A stretch of DNA of 64,000 nucleotides from Schauerella fraxinea. GTDB taxonomy: Bacteria; Pseudomonadota; Gammaproteobacteria; Burkholderiales; Burkholderiaceae_B. Location of the stretch: the NCBI GenBank assembly GCA_030849945.1, contig JAVDKK010000001.1, positions 1,054,001-1,118,000 on the forward strand, given 5' to 3'. The notes under the pieces were generated by a model that was not told the origin of the DNA, made no database searches, and worked only from the letters and a program-made list of their open reading frames with translations. Positions 43,992 to 52,856 of this stretch are shown here, piece after piece. Both the position numbers and the translations under genes were made by a program. The first letter of the stretch is position 1; every line of letters starts with the position of its first letter.

Positions 43992-44016
43992 AGCGCGGCA
44001 CTGCCGCGCTTTTTCT
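43992..44016 (+). terminator. Rho-independent terminator after purT
   Basis: AGCGCGG (43992-43998), loop CACTG, CCGCGCT (44004-44010), followed at once by TTTTTC. The rest of the 327-base gap from 43870 to 44196 holds the structured element before it, and the cyd promoter and operator after it. Confidence 0.88.
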
Positions 44017-44106
44017 TGCGCAATATCAAGGCGCGGTTCCCCACTCCGGCGTAGCTTTACGTCCGTCGTCTCGACACAACGTCCGACCGGACCTCGTTAC
44101 GTTCGC

Positions 44107-44135
44107 TTGCTTTGCTGTCCTGGATGTTCGATAAT
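44107..44135 (+). promoter_or_regulatory. Promoter of the gbsR-like/cydABXDC operon
   Basis: TTGCTT (44107-44112) and GATAAT (44130-44135) are separated by exactly 17 bases, a good sigma-70 arrangement (three and five of six consensus bases). It is the only promoter-like signal in the A/T-rich stretch ahead of the operon. Confidence 0.6.
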
Positions 44136-44153
44136 TTCAGTAATTACTGAAAT
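44134..44153. promoter_or_regulatory. 20-base perfect palindrome, likely operator of the GbsR/MarR-type regulator
   Basis: ATTTCAGTAATTACTGAAAT reads the same on both strands over all 20 bases. It touches the -10 box and covers the expected transcript start, so a bound dimer would block transcription. A further TTTCAG half-site is at 44163-44168. A winged-helix regulator is encoded by the first gene, which suggests autoregulation. Confidence 0.65.
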
Positions 44154-44196
44154 CAATGTAACTTTCAGAACGCAGCACCCGCCGGACGCCCCTCAC

Positions 44197-44772
44197 ATGC
44201 CCCTTACTCCCCAAAACGAACGGTTCATCTTGCACTTCGGCGAGATGGGCAGCCGATGGGGCGTCAATCGCACCGTCGGTCAGATTTACGCCTTGCTCTT
44301 CATCTCCGAGCAGCCGCTGCACGCCGACGATATTTCGGAAGCCCTCGGGTTTTCGCGTTCGAACGTGAGCATGGGCCTGAAGGAATTGCAGTCCTGGCGT
44401 CTGGTGCGGATGGGGCACCAGGTAGGTGATCGGCGCGATTACTTCGAAACGCCGAAGGACGTCTGGGAGATCTTTCGCACGTTGATGGAAGAAAAGCGCA
44501 AGCGCGAGATCGATCCCACGCTCACGCTCTTGCGCGAAAACCTGCTCGAGGCGCCCGCCGGTCCCAAGGAAGCGTATGCGCAGCAGCGCATGCAGGACAT
44601 GTTGGAACTGATCGAGTTGTCGACGGGCTGGTTCGACGAAATTCAGCGCCTGCCGCCGGAAACGCTGCAGGGGCTGATGAAGTTGGGATCACGCGTACAG
44701 AAAGTATTGGGCTTCGCAGGCAAGCTCGGAGGCGCCGGCCGCAGTGCCGCGCATAACAAGGAAAAACCATGA
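44197..44772 (+). CDS. GbsR/MarR-type winged-helix regulator of the cyd operon
   Basis: A 191-residue regulator. Residues 15-90 are a winged helix (DDISEALGFSRSNVSMGLKE as recognition region, LVRMGHQVGDRRDYFET as wing). The rest is helical and probably dimerises. It belongs to the GbsR (YuaC) branch of the MarR superfamily; the known B. subtilis GbsR senses choline, but the ligand here is unknown. Coding stops inside the cydA start (ATGA), so regulator and oxidase are translated together. The start ATG at 44197 lacks a clear ribosome-binding site; an open frame continues up to 44107. Confidence 0.85.
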   Translation: MPLTPQNERFILHFGEMGSRWGVNRTVGQIYALLFISEQPLHADDISEALGFSRSNVSMGLKELQSWRLVRMGHQVGDRRDYFETPKDVWEIFRTLMEEKRKREIDPTLTLLRENLLEAPAGPKEAYAQQRMQDMLELIELSTGWFDEIQRLPPETLQGLMKLGSRVQKVLGFAGKLGGAGRSAAHNKEKP

Positions 44773-46346
44773 TCGACTTTGACGTCGTCAATTTGTCGCG
44801 GCTGCAATTCGCCGCGACGGCGATGTATCACTTCATCTTCGTGCCCCTCACGCTGGGGCTGTCGTTCATGCTGGCCATCATGGAAAGTGTGTACGTCATG
44901 ACGGGTCGCAAGATCTGGAAGACGATGACGATGTTCTGGGGCACGCTGTTCGGCATCAACTTCGCGCTCGGTGTCGGCACCGGCATCGTGATGGAGTTCC
45001 AGTTCGGCATGAACTGGTCCTACTACAGTCACTACGTGGGCGATGTGTTTGGCGCGCCGCTGGCGCTGGAAGGCCTGATGGCGTTCTTCCTGGAAGCCAC
45101 GTTCGTCGGCTTGTTTTTCTTCGGCTGGAATCGCTTGTCGAAGATCGGTCACCTCACCGTGACTTGGTTGGTGGCGTTCGGCACCAACTTCTCGGCGCTG
45201 TGGATTTTGATCGCCAACGGCTGGATGCAAAATCCGGTGGGCGCCGTGTTCAATCCCGACACGATGCGCATGGAGATGACGGATTTTGCCGCGGTCGTGT
45301 TCAATCCCGTCGCGCAAGCCAAGTTCGTGCATACCGTGAGCGCAGGCTATGTGGCGGGCGCCATGTTCGTGATGTCGGTCAGCGCCTGGTATCTGCTGCG
45401 TGGCCGTCATATCGATCTGGCCAAGCGCTCCATGGTTGTGGCCGCCAGCTTCGGCTTGGCAGGCGCGTTGTCGGTGGTCGTGCTGGGTGACGAAAGCGGT
45501 TACCTCAATACCGAACATCAGAAGATGAAGATCGCGGCCATGGAGTCGATGTGGCACACCGAACCCGCACCCGCTGCCTTCAACCTCTTCGCGATTCCCA
45601 ATCAAGAGAAGCGCGACAACGACTTCGCGGTCGAGATTCCCTACGTGATGGGGTTGATCGGCACGCGCTCGCTGACCACGCCGTTGCTGGGCATTCACGA
45701 TCTCGTCGACCGCGCTGAGGATCGTATTCGCGACGGCATCACGGCCTACTCGGCATTGCAGCGCATCCGCGCCAATCCGGCCGATAGCGATGCGCGCGCC
45801 ATCTTCGATAAAACCTGGCCGCACCTGGGCTATGGCTTGCTGCTCAAGCGTTACCACGAGGATATTACGCAGGCGACGCAAGCCGATATCGAGAAGGCGG
45901 CATGGGACACCGTGCCCAGCGTGGGGCCGCTGTTCTGGGCATTCCGCATCATGGTCGCGGTGGGCATGTACCTGATCCTGTTCTTCGGTGTGGCGTTCTG
46001 GCTGGCCTCGCGCGGCCGACTCGAAGGGCATCCGCGCCTGCTCAAGATCGCCGTGTGGAGCTTGCCGCTGCCGTGGATCGCCATTGAAAGCGGTTGGTTC
46101 GTGGCCGAAGCCGGCCGCCAGCCGTGGGTGATCGAGGGTGTGCTGCCCACGTATTACGCCGCATCGGGCCTGTCGTTCACCGATCTCGTGATCAGCCTGA
46201 GCATCTTCCTGGTGCTCTATACGGTGCTGTTCATCATCGGCACGCGGATTCTCCTGAAGGCCATCAAGGCCGGGCCGAAGATCGACGCCGGCGCCGCCCG
46301 ACCCGACGACCGCGACCCCGTGCGCGCCGCGCTCGCCGCATCCTGA
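44769..46346 (+). CDS. cydA: Cytochrome bd ubiquinol oxidase subunit I
   Basis: A 525-residue membrane subunit carrying haems b558, b595 and d. The ligands are visible: H21 in TAMYHFIFVPLTLG (high-spin haem), H188 in KFVHTVSAGYVAG (b558) and the GRQPWVIEG Q-loop end. GWNRLSK and the ESGWFVAEAGRQPW motif are family hallmarks. It reduces oxygen to water with high affinity while oxidising quinol. Length matches E. coli CydA (522), not the shorter cyanide-insensitive type CioA. It is the second gene of the operon. Confidence 0.96.
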   Translation: MIDFDVVNLSRLQFAATAMYHFIFVPLTLGLSFMLAIMESVYVMTGRKIWKTMTMFWGTLFGINFALGVGTGIVMEFQFGMNWSYYSHYVGDVFGAPLALEGLMAFFLEATFVGLFFFGWNRLSKIGHLTVTWLVAFGTNFSALWILIANGWMQNPVGAVFNPDTMRMEMTDFAAVVFNPVAQAKFVHTVSAGYVAGAMFVMSVSAWYLLRGRHIDLAKRSMVVAASFGLAGALSVVVLGDESGYLNTEHQKMKIAAMESMWHTEPAPAAFNLFAIPNQEKRDNDFAVEIPYVMGLIGTRSLTTPLLGIHDLVDRAEDRIRDGITAYSALQRIRANPADSDARAIFDKTWPHLGYGLLLKRYHEDITQATQADIEKAAWDTVPSVGPLFWAFRIMVAVGMYLILFFGVAFWLASRGRLEGHPRLLKIAVWSLPLPWIAIESGWFVAEAGRQPWVIEGVLPTYYAASGLSFTDLVISLSIFLVLYTVLFIIGTRILLKAIKAGPKIDAGAARPDDRDPVRAALAAS

Positions 46347-46358
46347 TCGAGAAGAACA

Positions 46359-47513
46359 ATGGAACAACTTATCCCTTTCGACTACGGCACCTTGCGTGTC
46401 ATCTGGTGGGCCCTGATGGGCGTGCTGCTGATCGGCTTCGCCGTCATGGACGGCTTCGATCTGGGCGTGGCGGCGTTGCTGCCGGTGCTGGGCCGCAACG
46501 ATGGCGAGCGCCGTATTCTGCTCAACGTGGTGGGTCCTGTCTGGGAAGGCAATCAGGTGTGGCTCATTACTGCGGGTGGCGCGTTGTTTGCCGCCTGGCC
46601 ATTGATCTACGCGGCATCGTTTTCAGCGTTCTACCTGGCGATGATGCTTGTGCTGGTCGCATTGATCTTGCGTCCGGTGGGCTTCAAGTACCGCAGCAAG
46701 CTGACGGATCCCACCTGGCGCCGCACCTGGGATGGCGTGCTGTGCTTCTCGGGCGTGGTGGCCGCGCTCGTCTTCGGGGTGGCGATGGGCAATCTGATCG
46801 GCGGCACACCGATCGGCATGGATGCCAATAGCTTGCGCCCGATGTGGCACGGCAGTTTCTTCAGCCTCTTCACGCCGTTCACGCTGTTTGCGGGCGTGCT
46901 GTCGGTCGTGATGGTCGCGATGCACGGCGCGGTGTTGTTGGCGTGGCGCACGGGCGAACCGATCGCCTCGCGGGCGCGCGGCTGGGGAATGCTTTTCGCG
47001 GTGTTGACCGCGGCATTGTTCGCGCTGGGGGGCGTGTGGGTGGCGCAAGGTATCGACGGTCACGTCATCACCAGCGCGATCGATCCGCACGGCCCGTCGA
47101 ATCCCATGCTCAAAACGGTTGAGGTCGGTGCGGGCGCCTGGATGACCAATTTCAGCACCTATCCGGCCATGTGGCTGGGCCCGATCGCCGGCGTCGCGGG
47201 CGCCTTGCTGGCGGCGGTGCTGCTGGCGGCGCGCGCCCGGGTCACGGCGTTCCTGGCGTCGGCCGTATCGATCGGCGGCGTGATCGCCACGGTAGGTTTT
47301 GCGATGTTCCCCTTCATCATGCCGTCGTCGTTCGAGCCGCGTGCAGGCCTGACCGTATGGGATGCGTCGTCAAGTTTGATGACGTTGTGGATCATGTTGC
47401 TCGCGGTGTGTTTCTTCCTGCCCATCATCACCGTCTATACCGCGTGGGTGTATCGCGTCATGCGCGGCGAGGTCAATCAATCGACGGTGGACGACAGTCC
47501 CCACGCATACTGA
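46359..47513 (+). CDS. cydB: Cytochrome bd ubiquinol oxidase subunit II
   Basis: A 384-residue polytopic protein, the second core subunit of cytochrome bd. It starts with the family sequence LRVIWWALMGVLLIGFAVMDGFDLGVAAL and contains VGPVWEGNQVWLI and the TYPAMWLGP region. Length equals E. coli CydB (379). It begins 12 bases after cydA and is followed by the tiny cydX. Confidence 0.96.
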   Translation: MEQLIPFDYGTLRVIWWALMGVLLIGFAVMDGFDLGVAALLPVLGRNDGERRILLNVVGPVWEGNQVWLITAGGALFAAWPLIYAASFSAFYLAMMLVLVALILRPVGFKYRSKLTDPTWRRTWDGVLCFSGVVAALVFGVAMGNLIGGTPIGMDANSLRPMWHGSFFSLFTPFTLFAGVLSVVMVAMHGAVLLAWRTGEPIASRARGWGMLFAVLTAALFALGGVWVAQGIDGHVITSAIDPHGPSNPMLKTVEVGAGAWMTNFSTYPAMWLGPIAGVAGALLAAVLLAARARVTAFLASAVSIGGVIATVGFAMFPFIMPSSFEPRAGLTVWDASSSLMTLWIMLLAVCFFLPIITVYTAWVYRVMRGEVNQSTVDDSPHAY

Positions 47514-47529
47514 TTAGGAGGCATGCGCC

Positions 47530-47670
47530 ATGTGGTATTTCTCTTGGATTCTGGGCTTGAGCCTGGCCTGCGCATTCGGCATTCTCAATGCCATGTGGTT
47601 CGAGTTGCGCGAAGGGCATTCGCACGATCCCTTCCGTCCCGTCGACCCGATGTCGCCGGGTGACGAGTAA
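47530..47670 (+). CDS. cydX: Cytochrome bd small subunit CydX (YbgT)
   Basis: A 46-residue single-span membrane protein too small for common gene finders. The N terminus MWYFSWILGLSLACAFGILN is the CydX signature, with the conserved Trp and the NAMWFE segment after the helix. CydX stabilises the haems of the CydAB complex. A strong AGGAGG (47516-47521) lies 8 bases before the ATG. The hydrophilic tail (HSHDPFRPVDPMSPGDE) makes it longer than E. coli CydX (37). cydD begins 5 bases later. Confidence 0.92.
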   Translation: MWYFSWILGLSLACAFGILNAMWFELREGHSHDPFRPVDPMSPGDE

Positions 47671-47675
47671 ATCGA

Positions 47676-49514
47676 ATGAGGCTCGCCGCGACTCGCACCG
47701 CCGTCTTGCCTGCGCGCCTTGCGCCCGCCGGAAAGCGCGCCGCACCTGTTGAGACGGCCGCGCCCGCAGCCGACTCGGGCGAGGGTGCGCGCACGCGAGC
47801 GCACATGCGTTGGCTGTCGGGGCATGCGCGTTTGGCACGCCGGGCGCTGTTGTTGGCGACGGCATTGCCCTTGGTGGCCGGTATCGCGCTGGTGGTGCAG
47901 GCGTGGCTGTTGGCTGGGGTGATCGATCGTGTGGTCACGCATGGGGCATGGCTTGCCGATGAATGGCACAGTGTGTGCGCGATAGCCGCATTGTGGGCGC
48001 TGCGTGGGCTATTGAACTGGGCGGGCGAGCGGGCGGGCACGCGCGCCGCCGAGACCATCAAGTACGACATTCGAACAGCACTGTTTGAACGGTTGGCCGC
48101 GCTTGGGCCGGGTTGGTCGCGGGCCCGCCGCTCGGGTGAGCTGGCCGGCGCATTGGTCGATCAAGTCGATGCCGTCGAAGGCTACTTTGCGCGCTACCTG
48201 CCGTCGATGATTGCCGCGACCGTATTGCCCATCGCCTTCTCGGTGGTGCTCATGCCCGCCGATATCGTGGCCGCATTGGTCTTGCTGGTGACCGCGCCGC
48301 TGATCCCTGTATTCATGGCGTTGGTGGGGTGGGGTGCCGAAGCGGCCAGCCGCCGTCATCAACGTGCGATGTCGCGGTTGACCGGGTTTTTTGCCGATCG
48401 GCTGCGCGGTGCGGCCACGCTTAAATTGTTTGGCCGCGCGCAAGCTGAAAGCCAAGCCGTTGCGGCAGCCAGCAGTGCGCTGCGCGAACGCACCATGACG
48501 GTGTTGCGCATTGCCTTTCTATCTTCGGCCGTGCTGGAGTTTTTCGCGGCGCTGGGTGTGGCAGGCGTGGCCGTTTACTTCGGCTTGAGTTATCTGGGAT
48601 TTCTCGACCTGCGCAGCACGCCGCTCACCTTGAGCATCGGCATGTTTTGCTTGTTCATGGCGCCCGAAGTGTATGCGCCCCTGCGGCAGTTTGCCGCGAA
48701 TTATCACGATCGCGCGGCAGCGCGCGCGGCGGTCGCGCAACTCGACGTGATGTTTGAGGGATTGCCGGCGCGAGATCGGGTTCAGCACGATGGCGTGTGC
48801 CCGACCCTGACCGCGCGCGGCGCCGCCGTATTGATCGAGGGCCTTCGCGTAGCGCACGCCCCTGGCGCCGCGCCGGTGCTGTGCGACCTTGCCTGGAGCG
48901 TCGCGCCCGGCGAGCATGTGGCGTTGATGGGAGCAAGTGGCGCCGGCAAGTCCACCCTGCTCGACGTGCTGGCGCGGCTGCGCACCGATGATGGCAGTGT
49001 GCGGCTGGATGACGTGGCACTGAGCGATTGGGACGAGCGCGCGCTGCGGGCGCGGGTGGCCTGGGTCGGTCAGAAGCCCTTTTTGCTCGCAGGTTCGATT
49101 GCCGAAAACATTCGCGTAGGTGTGCCCGATGCCACCGATGCACAAGTGCAACGCGCCGCGGATCTGGCCTGTGTGACCGACTTCGCACGGCACTTGCCCG
49201 ATGGCTTGAATACCGTGCTCGACGCGCGGTCGCGCGGCGTGTCGGGCGGTCAGGCGCAACGGATTGCGCTGGCGCGACTTTATCTGCGCGACCCCGCTTT
49301 GATTCTTCTCGACGAACCCACCGCCCATCTGGATGCCCAGACGGCGGCGCGCGTGATCGAGAACTTATTGCAGTTTGCCGCCCACCGCACTGTGGTGTTG
49401 GCCACGCATGATGCCGCCATTGCCGCTCGCATGCATCAGACCGTCACGCTGGCGGCCGGCCAGATCGTATCGTGTGGCGAGGCTGCCCTGCGCGAGCCCA
49501 AGGAGCACGTATGA
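47676..49514 (+). CDS. cydD: ABC transporter subunit CydD (glutathione/cysteine export, cytochrome bd assembly)
   Basis: A 612-residue half-transporter: six membrane helices (about 55-350) followed by an ATPase domain with GASGAGKST near 426, signature SGGQAQRIALARL, Walker B LILLDEPTAHLD and the H-loop TLATHD-like VVLATHDAA. With CydC it exports cysteine and glutathione to the periplasm and is needed for haem d oxidase assembly. The first 40 residues are an Ala/Pro-rich extension; M44 is another possible start. The cydC ATG overlaps its stop. Confidence 0.94.
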   Translation: MRLAATRTAVLPARLAPAGKRAAPVETAAPAADSGEGARTRAHMRWLSGHARLARRALLLATALPLVAGIALVVQAWLLAGVIDRVVTHGAWLADEWHSVCAIAALWALRGLLNWAGERAGTRAAETIKYDIRTALFERLAALGPGWSRARRSGELAGALVDQVDAVEGYFARYLPSMIAATVLPIAFSVVLMPADIVAALVLLVTAPLIPVFMALVGWGAEAASRRHQRAMSRLTGFFADRLRGAATLKLFGRAQAESQAVAAASSALRERTMTVLRIAFLSSAVLEFFAALGVAGVAVYFGLSYLGFLDLRSTPLTLSIGMFCLFMAPEVYAPLRQFAANYHDRAAARAAVAQLDVMFEGLPARDRVQHDGVCPTLTARGAAVLIEGLRVAHAPGAAPVLCDLAWSVAPGEHVALMGASGAGKSTLLDVLARLRTDDGSVRLDDVALSDWDERALRARVAWVGQKPFLLAGSIAENIRVGVPDATDAQVQRAADLACVTDFARHLPDGLNTVLDARSRGVSGGQAQRIALARLYLRDPALILLDEPTAHLDAQTAARVIENLLQFAAHRTVVLATHDAAIAARMHQTVTLAAGQIVSCGEAALREPKEHV

Positions 49515-51181
49515 ATAAGGTGTGGCGCTGGTTGTTGCCGTTGTATGCCGAGCGCGCCGGGCGCCTGGCCGGCACTGTGTGCCTGGCATTGATTGCCGTG
49601 GCTGCTGGCGTGGGCTTGCTGGGGGTATCGGGTTGGTTCCTGACGGGGGCCGCGTTGGCGGGCGCGTTGTCTACGTTCAACCTCTTCGTGCCGTCGGCCC
49701 TGGTGCGGATGCTGTCGTTCGTGCGTATCGGCGCGCGTTACGCGGAACGGCTGGTGGGCCATGCCGCCACCCTGCGGCTGCTGGCCGATTTGCGTCAACG
49801 CGTGTTCGACAATGCGTTGCAGCGTTCGCCGCGCAAACTTGCCACCTTTCGCGGTGGCGATCTGGTTGCGCGCCTGACGGGCGACGTGGACGCGCTCGAT
49901 GCGGTGTTCTTGTTTGTCGCGGTGCCGTTGGTTACCGCGCTGCTGTCGGGGGCGGTCGTGACCGCGGTGCTGTACGCCTGGACCCCAGCGGCCGCGCCGG
50001 TGTTTGCCGGCTTGGCGCTGATGGTCGTGCTGGGTACGCCGATCGTGCTCGTTGCGGCGTCGCGCCGACCCGGCCGCGATGCGCAAGCCCAGGCGGGTGC
50101 ATTGCGCACGGAAGTGCTCGATCTGGTGGAAGGGCACGACGCCTTGCTGGGATTAGGTGCACTGAGCCACACGCAAGCCAGATTTTCGGCGCAGTGCGCG
50201 CAGGCCGCCACGGCACGCAGGCGTTTGGCAGGTTTGGCCGTCAATGGCCAAGCAGTGGCCCACCTGGTGGCGGGCGCCGCCGCGCTGGCCGTGCTGATCG
50301 CGGGAATCGATGCCGTGCGTGACGGCACATTGAGCGGCGCGTTGATGGCCGGCTTATTGTTGGCCACGATGGCGTATTTTGAATCGGTGGGCGCGGTGGT
50401 GCGCGGGGCCGCGCGCCTGGGCGCTGCGCGTGCTGCGGCCGAACGCATCGACGCTGTGCTGCAGGCCGGCGACGATCCGCTCGATCCCGCACAGCCTCGT
50501 GCGATCCCGGCGCAGGGCGCCATCGTGCTCGAGGGTGTCGATTACGCCTATCCGGCGCGCGGATCGCTGCCACCCCAAACGGTGCTGCGCCAGGTGTCGC
50601 TGCAGATCGATGCCGGTGAACGGGTTGCGCTGCGTGGCGCGAGCGGCTCCGGCAAATCGACGTTGCTCAATCTGTTGATGCGCCTGGAAGATCCCACGGC
50701 AGGCGCCGTGCGTTTCGCGGGCCGCGACTTGCGCGACAGTGCACAGGCAGACGTACATCGGCGGTTTGCGTTGCTCACGCAGGATGCGCCGATCTTCTTG
50801 GGCACCTTGCGCACCAATCTGTTGGTGGGCAATGGCGCGGCGCAGGAAGCAGATCTGTGGCGGGTGCTCGATGCAGCCCGATTGGGCGATTTCGTGCGCA
50901 CCCTTGCGCACGGGCTGGATACCTGGACCGATGAGTCGGGTGGTTCGCTTTCGGCGGGGCAGGCGCGCCGGTTGTGTCTCGCGCGTGCGCTGCTGTCGCC
51001 GGCGCCCGTGTTGGTCCTGGACGAACCGACGGTGGGCTTGGACCACGCCACCGAGCAGGCCTTTCTCGCCGATCTGGCGACAGCCGCAAGCGGTCGCGCT
51101 GTCATATTGGCCACCCATGCCGCTCTGCCGCCGGGCGCCGTGCACAGGGTGTTGCGATTGGTGGACGGAAATCTGGTCTAA
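49511..51181 (+). CDS. cydC: ABC transporter subunit CydC
   Basis: A 556-residue half-transporter and the partner of CydD: N-terminal membrane domain, then ATPase with GASGSGKSTLL near 380, signature LSAGQARRLCLARAL (degenerate SAGQ in place of SGGQ) and Walker B VLVLDEPTVGLD. The start at 49511 overlaps the cydD stop (ATGA). It ends the cyd operon; apt follows after 55 bases and may be read through, since no terminator is seen in between. Confidence 0.94.
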   Translation: MNKVWRWLLPLYAERAGRLAGTVCLALIAVAAGVGLLGVSGWFLTGAALAGALSTFNLFVPSALVRMLSFVRIGARYAERLVGHAATLRLLADLRQRVFDNALQRSPRKLATFRGGDLVARLTGDVDALDAVFLFVAVPLVTALLSGAVVTAVLYAWTPAAAPVFAGLALMVVLGTPIVLVAASRRPGRDAQAQAGALRTEVLDLVEGHDALLGLGALSHTQARFSAQCAQAATARRRLAGLAVNGQAVAHLVAGAAALAVLIAGIDAVRDGTLSGALMAGLLLATMAYFESVGAVVRGAARLGAARAAAERIDAVLQAGDDPLDPAQPRAIPAQGAIVLEGVDYAYPARGSLPPQTVLRQVSLQIDAGERVALRGASGSGKSTLLNLLMRLEDPTAGAVRFAGRDLRDSAQADVHRRFALLTQDAPIFLGTLRTNLLVGNGAAQEADLWRVLDAARLGDFVRTLAHGLDTWTDESGGSLSAGQARRLCLARALLSPAPVLVLDEPTVGLDHATEQAFLADLATAASGRAVILATHAALPPGAVHRVLRLVDGNLV

Positions 51182-51236
51182 GCGCGGCGGCGCGGTTATA
51201 GTTGCCCCTGCTTCATTCTCCCCAGGCCGCATTTTC

Positions 51237-51788
51237 ATGCAGACCGATAACGTCGACCTGATTCGACGCACCATTCGCAGCGTGTCCGATTGGCCCAAAC
51301 CCGGCGTCACGTTTCGCGACATCACGCCGGTGCTGCAAGACCCACGCACCTTCCGCGTGCTTATCGACCTATTCGTTTATCGATATATGCGGCAACGGCT
51401 CGACGTGGTGGCGGGCGTCGACGCCCGCGGCTTCATCGTCGGCAGTGTCTTGGCGTACGAGCTGAACCTGGGCTTCGTGCCGGTGCGCAAGAAGGGCAAG
51501 CTGCCCTCGCGCACGGTCACCGAGGATTACACGCTTGAATACGGCAATGCGTCGGTTGAGATGCATGCCGATTCGGTACGCACGGGCCAACGTGTGTTGC
51601 TGGTCGACGATCTGATCGCGACTGGCGGCACCATGATCGCGGCGATCAAGCTGCTGCAACGCTTGGGCGCCAACGTCGTGGAAGCAGCGTCGATCATCGA
51701 TCTGCCGGAGCTCGGCGGTTCGGAAGCGATCGCGAAAACGGGAACGCCTTTGTTCTCGGTGTGCAGCTTTACCAACGACGCACCCTGA
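51237..51788 (+). CDS. apt: Adenine phosphoribosyltransferase
   Basis: A 183-residue salvage enzyme that makes AMP from adenine and PRPP. The PRPP motif is VLLVDDLIATGGTM near 119-132 and the active-site loop is GFVPVRKKGKLPSRT. Length equals E. coli Apt (183). ATG 51237 was chosen at the family start (QTDNVDLIRRTIRSV); the frame is open upstream inside cydC. A strong hairpin follows. Confidence 0.95.
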   Translation: MQTDNVDLIRRTIRSVSDWPKPGVTFRDITPVLQDPRTFRVLIDLFVYRYMRQRLDVVAGVDARGFIVGSVLAYELNLGFVPVRKKGKLPSRTVTEDYTLEYGNASVEMHADSVRTGQRVLLVDDLIATGGTMIAAIKLLQRLGANVVEAASIIDLPELGGSEAIAKTGTPLFSVCSFTNDAP

Positions 51789-51806
51789 TCCTTCAAAGCG
51801 TATCGT

Positions 51807-51830
51807 GCGCGGTGTATGTGTACGCCGCGC
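51807..51830 (+). terminator. Hairpin downstream of apt
   Basis: GCGCGGTGTA (51807-51816) pairs with TACGCCGCGC (51821-51830), ten pairs with one G-U type, around a TGTG loop. No T run follows, so it is a probable but not canonical terminator. Confidence 0.5.
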
Positions 51831-51956
51831 CGACGTTAACGGGCGGCGCGCGCTGCATGGCATCTCATTGATGTATTGAATGCATCGGCGCTCATTGCCC
51901 GGTGCTTGGCCCTCATTCGCTGCTTGATGCCGCGAGAGCGGTTCTCCGGCTTACCG

Positions 51957-52856
51957 CTACGCCGTGCTTTCCGTCAGCCGCGGCTGGATGAAATCCAGGA
52001 ACGCCCGCGTTTTCGCGGGTGGCGTGCGTGACGGCAGCAACGCAAAAAGCGGGATCGGCGTCAAACTCCATTCCGGCAAGACGCGCACGAGCCCGCCATT
52101 CGCAATGGCGCGTTCCATCGCCGCAAACACCGGCAATGGTGTGATGCCCAAGCCTTGGCCTGCAATGCGGCCGCTTACCCCGATATTATTGGCCGCCAGG
52201 CGTCCCGATACCTTGACGCGCTGTACCTGCGCGCCCGAATGCAGCATCCAGTACGAATACGCATCGGTCATATCGGGGCGCAAGCACTCGTGATGCGCGA
52301 GGTCGGACGGCACACGCGGTTCGCCGTAGCGCTCGAGATACGCGGGCGCCGCAAACAAGTGATGCTGCATCAACACGAGTTGTCGTGAGATCAGCGTGGA
52401 GTCGGGCTGCTGGCCGAAGCGCAACACCAGATCGAACGGATTGCTGATCGGATCGATGGGCCGCATGCTCAGGTCGAGATCGCATTCGATCTCGGGGTAG
52501 GTCTCGGTAAACGGCCCGATAACCGCCGGCAAAAATAATTGCGCCAGACTGGTCGGGATCGAGATGCGCAATCGGCCCTTGGGCTGCACCGCCATCGTCA
52601 GCAATTGATCGTGCGCCACGCGCGCTTCGTCGACGATATGCCGGCAGCGCTCGAAGTACAGCGTACCGGCTTCGGTGAGCGTGAGCCGTCGCGTGCTGCG
52701 GGTCAACAACTTCATCCCGATCGCGTGCTCGAGTTCCGTCACGCGCTTGGACACGGTCGTGGTTGGCAAGCCCAGCGCCTGGGCTGCGTGGCTGAAATTT
52801 CCCTGCTTGGCGACTTCGACGAAAACGGCAATGTCGTTGAGTTGAACTTCTTCCAC
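51957..52856 (-). CDS. LysR-family transcriptional regulator
   Basis: A 299-residue LysR regulator of the usual size. The helix-turn-helix is FSHAAQALGLPTTTVSKRVTEL near residues 20-41, and the substrate-binding part starts at about residue 90 (RLRISIPTSLAQLFLP). The group resembles those acting on aromatic or efflux genes, but the target is not known. The start is a GTG at 52856, as no in-frame ATG exists at a sensible distance. It is divergent from the porin gene, 326 bases away, and may control it. Confidence 0.88.
   Translation of the reverse strand: MEEVQLNDIAVFVEVAKQGNFSHAAQALGLPTTTVSKRVTELEHAIGMKLLTRSTRRLTLTEAGTLYFERCRHIVDEARVAHDQLLTMAVQPKGRLRISIPTSLAQLFLPAVIGPFTETYPEIECDLDLSMRPIDPISNPFDLVLRFGQQPDSTLISRQLVLMQHHLFAAPAYLERYGEPRVPSDLAHHECLRPDMTDAYSYWMLHSGAQVQRVKVSGRLAANNIGVSGRIAGQGLGITPLPVFAAMERAIANGGLVRVLPEWSLTPIPLFALLPSRTPPAKTRAFLDFIQPRLTESTA

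Noticed and set aside
41968..44001. A 677-codon open frame on the minus strand
   Set aside because: It lies across purT and kdsD as their shadow; there is no start signal and composition is His/Arg/Gly-rich.
43870..44016. 6S RNA as identity of the structured element after purT
   Set aside because: The 6S central bubble flanked by long closing helices over about 180 bases is not formed; the element is a row of separate hairpins.
44643..46367. A 574-codon open frame on the minus strand
   Set aside because: It mirrors cydA exactly and is His/Gln/Arg-rich; cydA is certain.
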